Shown here: in pieces, positions 23,191 to 24,981 of the stretch
How positions within the stretch are numbered: position 1 is the first letter of the stretch
How the letters are laid out: each line of letters opens with the position of its first letter
Source: JAJDFU01 sp964640855
Lineage (GTDB): Bacteria > Bacteroidota > Bacteroidia > Chitinophagales > Saprospiraceae
Direction of reading: 5' to 3'
DNA: 24,981 nucleotides
Assembly (NCBI GenBank): GCA_964640855.1
Contig: CAZXIX010000063.1
Span: forward strand, 1-24,981
Notes under the pieces: model-generated
What the model was told of the DNA's origin: nothing
Seen by the model: only the letters and a program-made list of their open reading frames with translations
The model's database searches: none
Made by a program: the position numbers and the translations under genes

Positions 23191-24534
23191 TCAGAGAAAA
23201 AATACCCAAAGCAAGCCGGTCATCGCAAAGCCGGTCAGGCCCAGCAATACGGTCATCACCGTCCAGGAGCGGAAAGTCTGCCGCTCACTCATCTCCAGAT
23301 ACTGGCTCACGAGCCAGAAGCCGCTGTCGTTGACGTGCGAAAGCAGGGAGGCTCCTGCGGCGACAGCCGTCACGATCAAAGCCAACTCAAAACCGCCCAG
23401 GTCCTGGCCGGCCAGCAGCGGAGACACCAGGCTCGCCGATGTGATCATGGCCACTGTAGCCGAGCCCTGCAGTATACGGACCAGCCCGGCAACCAGGAAG
23501 GCAAAAAGCAAAAGGGGAAAACCCATTTGGGCCAGGGATTCGGCCATCATGCTTCCCGCACCAGTATCGATGAGTATTTGCTTGAAAACGCCACCTGCCC
23601 CGGTGACCAGAATGACCGCTCCGGCGGGTGCCATGCTGCGCGTCATAATGCGAAACAGCGTTTCCTTGTCGTCCTTTCTCCGGATTCCCAGGAAATACCA
23701 GGCGATCAGATTGGCTACGATCAAAGCACTGAAGGGATGCCCCACCAGTTGGATGCCGGTCACCCAGCCGGGCATGGCATCTTCCGGAAATGAATTTGAG
23801 GCCACCGTATTCCCGAGGATCAGGATCAAGGGCACGGCAATGATCAGGATTACGATGCGCCAATCGGGGAATTCGCTGAGGGTTTCCGGCTCTTCAGTCT
23901 CTTCCGGCGCCTCTACATACATTTTTCCTGCTATGTATCTTCCGAACCAAAGCCCGCAAATCAGGGCCGTGGGTAAACCGGTCAGAAAACCGCTGAGGAT
24001 CACCCAGCCCAGATCTGCTCCCAGGATATCGGCCACAGCAACCGGGCCCGGGGTAGGAGGGATAAAGGCATGGGTAATGGCCAACCCGGCCAGCAGGGGA
24101 ATAGCGTACAGCAAGACGGATTTCCCGCTTTCCCGTTGCAAGGCAAAAACGAGTGGGATCAGCAAAATAAAGGCCACTTCGAAAAAAACGGGAATGGCGA
24201 CCAAAAAACCTGCAAGCATCAAGGCAACGGGGCCCCCTCGAATACCCAGGCTTTGGATCAGCCGACTCGCAATGGCGTTTGCTCCCCCCGAATGTTCCAG
24301 CAAGGCCCCGAACATGGCACCCAGACCTACGATGGTGGCCACAAAACCAAGTGTGCCGCCCATACCCTCCTGCATGGAATCCATGATCTGGCCCGGGGGC
24401 ATGCCTGCCAATAGACCTACGATCAGGCTGGTAATCAGTAAAGAGAGAAAGGCCTGCAGCCGAACGTATAAGATAAGGACCAACAGTAAGCCAATACCTA
24501 TGGCGACAGCGCCCAGCAAGCCGTAATCGATCAA
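23191..24534 (-). CDS. GntP-family gluconate:H+ symporter-like permease
   Basis: The 447-residue integral membrane protein has about 12 hydrophobic segments and GntP family motifs: LLAGMPPGQIMDSMQEGMGGTLGF split over helix 2, GLGAMFGALLEHSGGA, the AFIPPTPGPVAVADILGADLG loop and GSATVAMITSASL. Family members import sugar acids such as gluconate, or serine and other carboxylates, using the proton gradient. The start is TTG (24532-24534), giving MIDYGLLG. This overlaps the TGA of the upstream 78-residue gene in the four bases TTGA, so the two are translationally coupled. No gluconate kinase or sugar-acid enzyme is nearby to fix the substrate; the coupled small protein is the only clue. Confidence 0.93.
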   Translation of the reverse strand: MIDYGLLGAVAIGIGLLLVLILYVRLQAFLSLLITSLIVGLLAGMPPGQIMDSMQEGMGGTLGFVATIVGLGAMFGALLEHSGGANAIASRLIQSLGIRGGPVALMLAGFLVAIPVFFEVAFILLIPLVFALQRESGKSVLLYAIPLLAGLAITHAFIPPTPGPVAVADILGADLGWVILSGFLTGLPTALICGLWFGRYIAGKMYVEAPEETEEPETLSEFPDWRIVILIIAVPLILILGNTVASNSFPEDAMPGWVTGIQLVGHPFSALIVANLIAWYFLGIRRKDDKETLFRIMTRSMAPAGAVILVTGAGGVFKQILIDTGAGSMMAESLAQMGFPLLLFAFLVAGLVRILQGSATVAMITSASLVSPLLAGQDLGGFELALIVTAVAAGASLLSHVNDSGFWLVSQYLEMSERQTFRSWTVMTVLLGLTGFAMTGLLWVFFL

Positions 24535-24767
24535 AGCGTTCGCTTTTTAAAAACCGAAATCAATCCTCCGGGATGATCCCCCAACGAAGGCTCCCATACG
24601 ATATTGACCAATTGGTCCAACTCGTAGCCCTGCTGGTGTTTCTCGATCAACAAAGCCTCCAATTCATGGACGGTATCCATAATTTTTCTGGGTCTTGGAA
24701 CTTTGACCCATTCCTTGTCCGTCGGGGCTGTGGTTGGTACAAATTCTACGTGATAGGGTTTTTCCAT
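24531..24767 (-). CDS. 78-residue protein coupled to the permease, DUF4177-like
   Basis: From the ATG at 24765-24767 the product reads MEKPYHVEFVPTTAP, then a predicted helix IMDTVHELEALLIEKHQQGYELDQL and ends with a strand GGLISVFKKRTL. I describe the helix here as IMDTVHELEALLIEK followed by HQQGYELDQL. The pattern strand, helix with 'GYEL', GG-turn, 'VFKK' resembles DUF4177-type small proteins; that is a shape-level match only. An ATG further upstream (24836) would add 23 residues with no support. Its stop overlaps the permease start (TTGA), which argues strongly that it is translated and works with the permease, for example as a regulatory or accessory subunit. Function unknown. Confidence 0.72.
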   Translation of the reverse strand: MEKPYHVEFVPTTAPTDKEWVKVPRPRKIMDTVHELEALLIEKHQQGYELDQLVNIVWEPSLGDHPGGLISVFKKRTL

Positions 24768-24937
24768 GCAAATAATACTAGGTTCTTTTTCTTCGAGACC
24801 CAGTGGGGCAGTTATTAATTTTCGAATTCCCCCCAACCGGGCTTAGGAAGGTAAGGTAATTTGGCCAATCCATAAGACTCCTCTCTATCTCTTATTCCTT
24901 CCCTGGCTCAGACCAAAGCATACTGGCCCAAAAACAG

Positions 24938-24966
24938 AAAAGGGACGCTCTGAGAGCATCCCTTTT
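24938..24966. terminator. Intrinsic terminator hairpin, two-way form
   Basis: AAAAGGGA-C-GCTC pairs with GAGC-A-TCCCTTTT around a TGA loop, with one C/A mismatch. A and T runs on the two sides make it able to act in either direction. No gene in the window ends here, so it probably terminates a minus-strand transcript entering from beyond the right edge, separating it from the permease unit. Confidence 0.75.
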
Positions 24967-24981
24967 CCTTGCCAGATCGGG

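Noticed and set aside
23117..24526. Long plus-strand open frame (469 codons) opposite the permease gene
   Set aside because: It is Lys/Pro/Arg/Ser-rich with no fold-like pattern, and the opposite strand encodes a clear GntP protein; it is an antisense shadow.
1..24981. CRISPR arrays, tRNA or rRNA genes, insertion sequences with terminal repeats
   Set aside because: No regularly spaced repeats, no tRNA-like cloverleaf and no transposase other than the recombinase fragment were seen by eye.

Overview
The window looks like part of a draft chromosome scaffold from a Bacteroidota bacterium, probably of the Saprospiria/Lewinella type. The lineage rests on protein style and signals: a secreted-propeller hybrid histidine kinase, carboxypeptidase-regulatory-like domains, SGC/FAC-type lipoproteins, mostly absent Shine-Dalgarno sites and one clear TTG-N20-TAnnTTTG promoter. 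The genus-level guess is inference. No rRNA, tRNA or CRISPR was seen. A run of 100 Ns lies at 9540-9639.

Left edge (1-460): a wreckage zone with the catalytic part of a tyrosine recombinase running off the left end, a short REP-like hairpin and a 3' gene fragment on the other strand. Next comes a minus-strand group (2177 to 461): a secreted two-domain protein, a TspO-type membrane protein and a hot-dog thioesterase, with gaps of only 4 and 36 bases. A dodecin gene (2300-2509) follows.

Signalling block (2618-9129, minus): transcription would run from a 1458-residue hybrid sensor kinase, through a stand-alone CheY-like receiver, to a GAF-class III nucleotide cyclase. The kinase ends in a second receiver that lacks the phosphoacceptor Asp and stops early. 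The cyclase has unusual residues at its base-recognition positions. Together they suggest an envelope-sensing relay, perhaps ending in a cyclic nucleotide.

9416-14045: a carboxylate-amine ligase fused to two CBS domains overlaps by 20 bases a zinc deacylase of the succinylglutamate desuccinylase/aspartoacylase family. A diverged copy of the deacylase 3' end lies 1.2 kb further on, and the two copies flank a pair of small secreted-protein genes. The N gap falls inside this copy, and comparison with the intact gene indicates that nothing is missing there.

14334-15908: a TetR-family regulator whose promoter, operator-like inverted repeat and probable TTG start can all be read, plus an unrecognised lipoprotein.

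16374-20059: galactokinase (plus) faces a secreted GH2 beta-galactosidase-like enzyme (minus); together they suggest use of beta-galactosides. A cytochrome P450 (20117-21460) lies just upstream of the glycosidase on the same strand. At the right end are a secreted M20-type peptidase with an altered metal-ligand position and a GntP-type permease start/stop-coupled to a 78-residue protein. A terminator-like hairpin closes the window.
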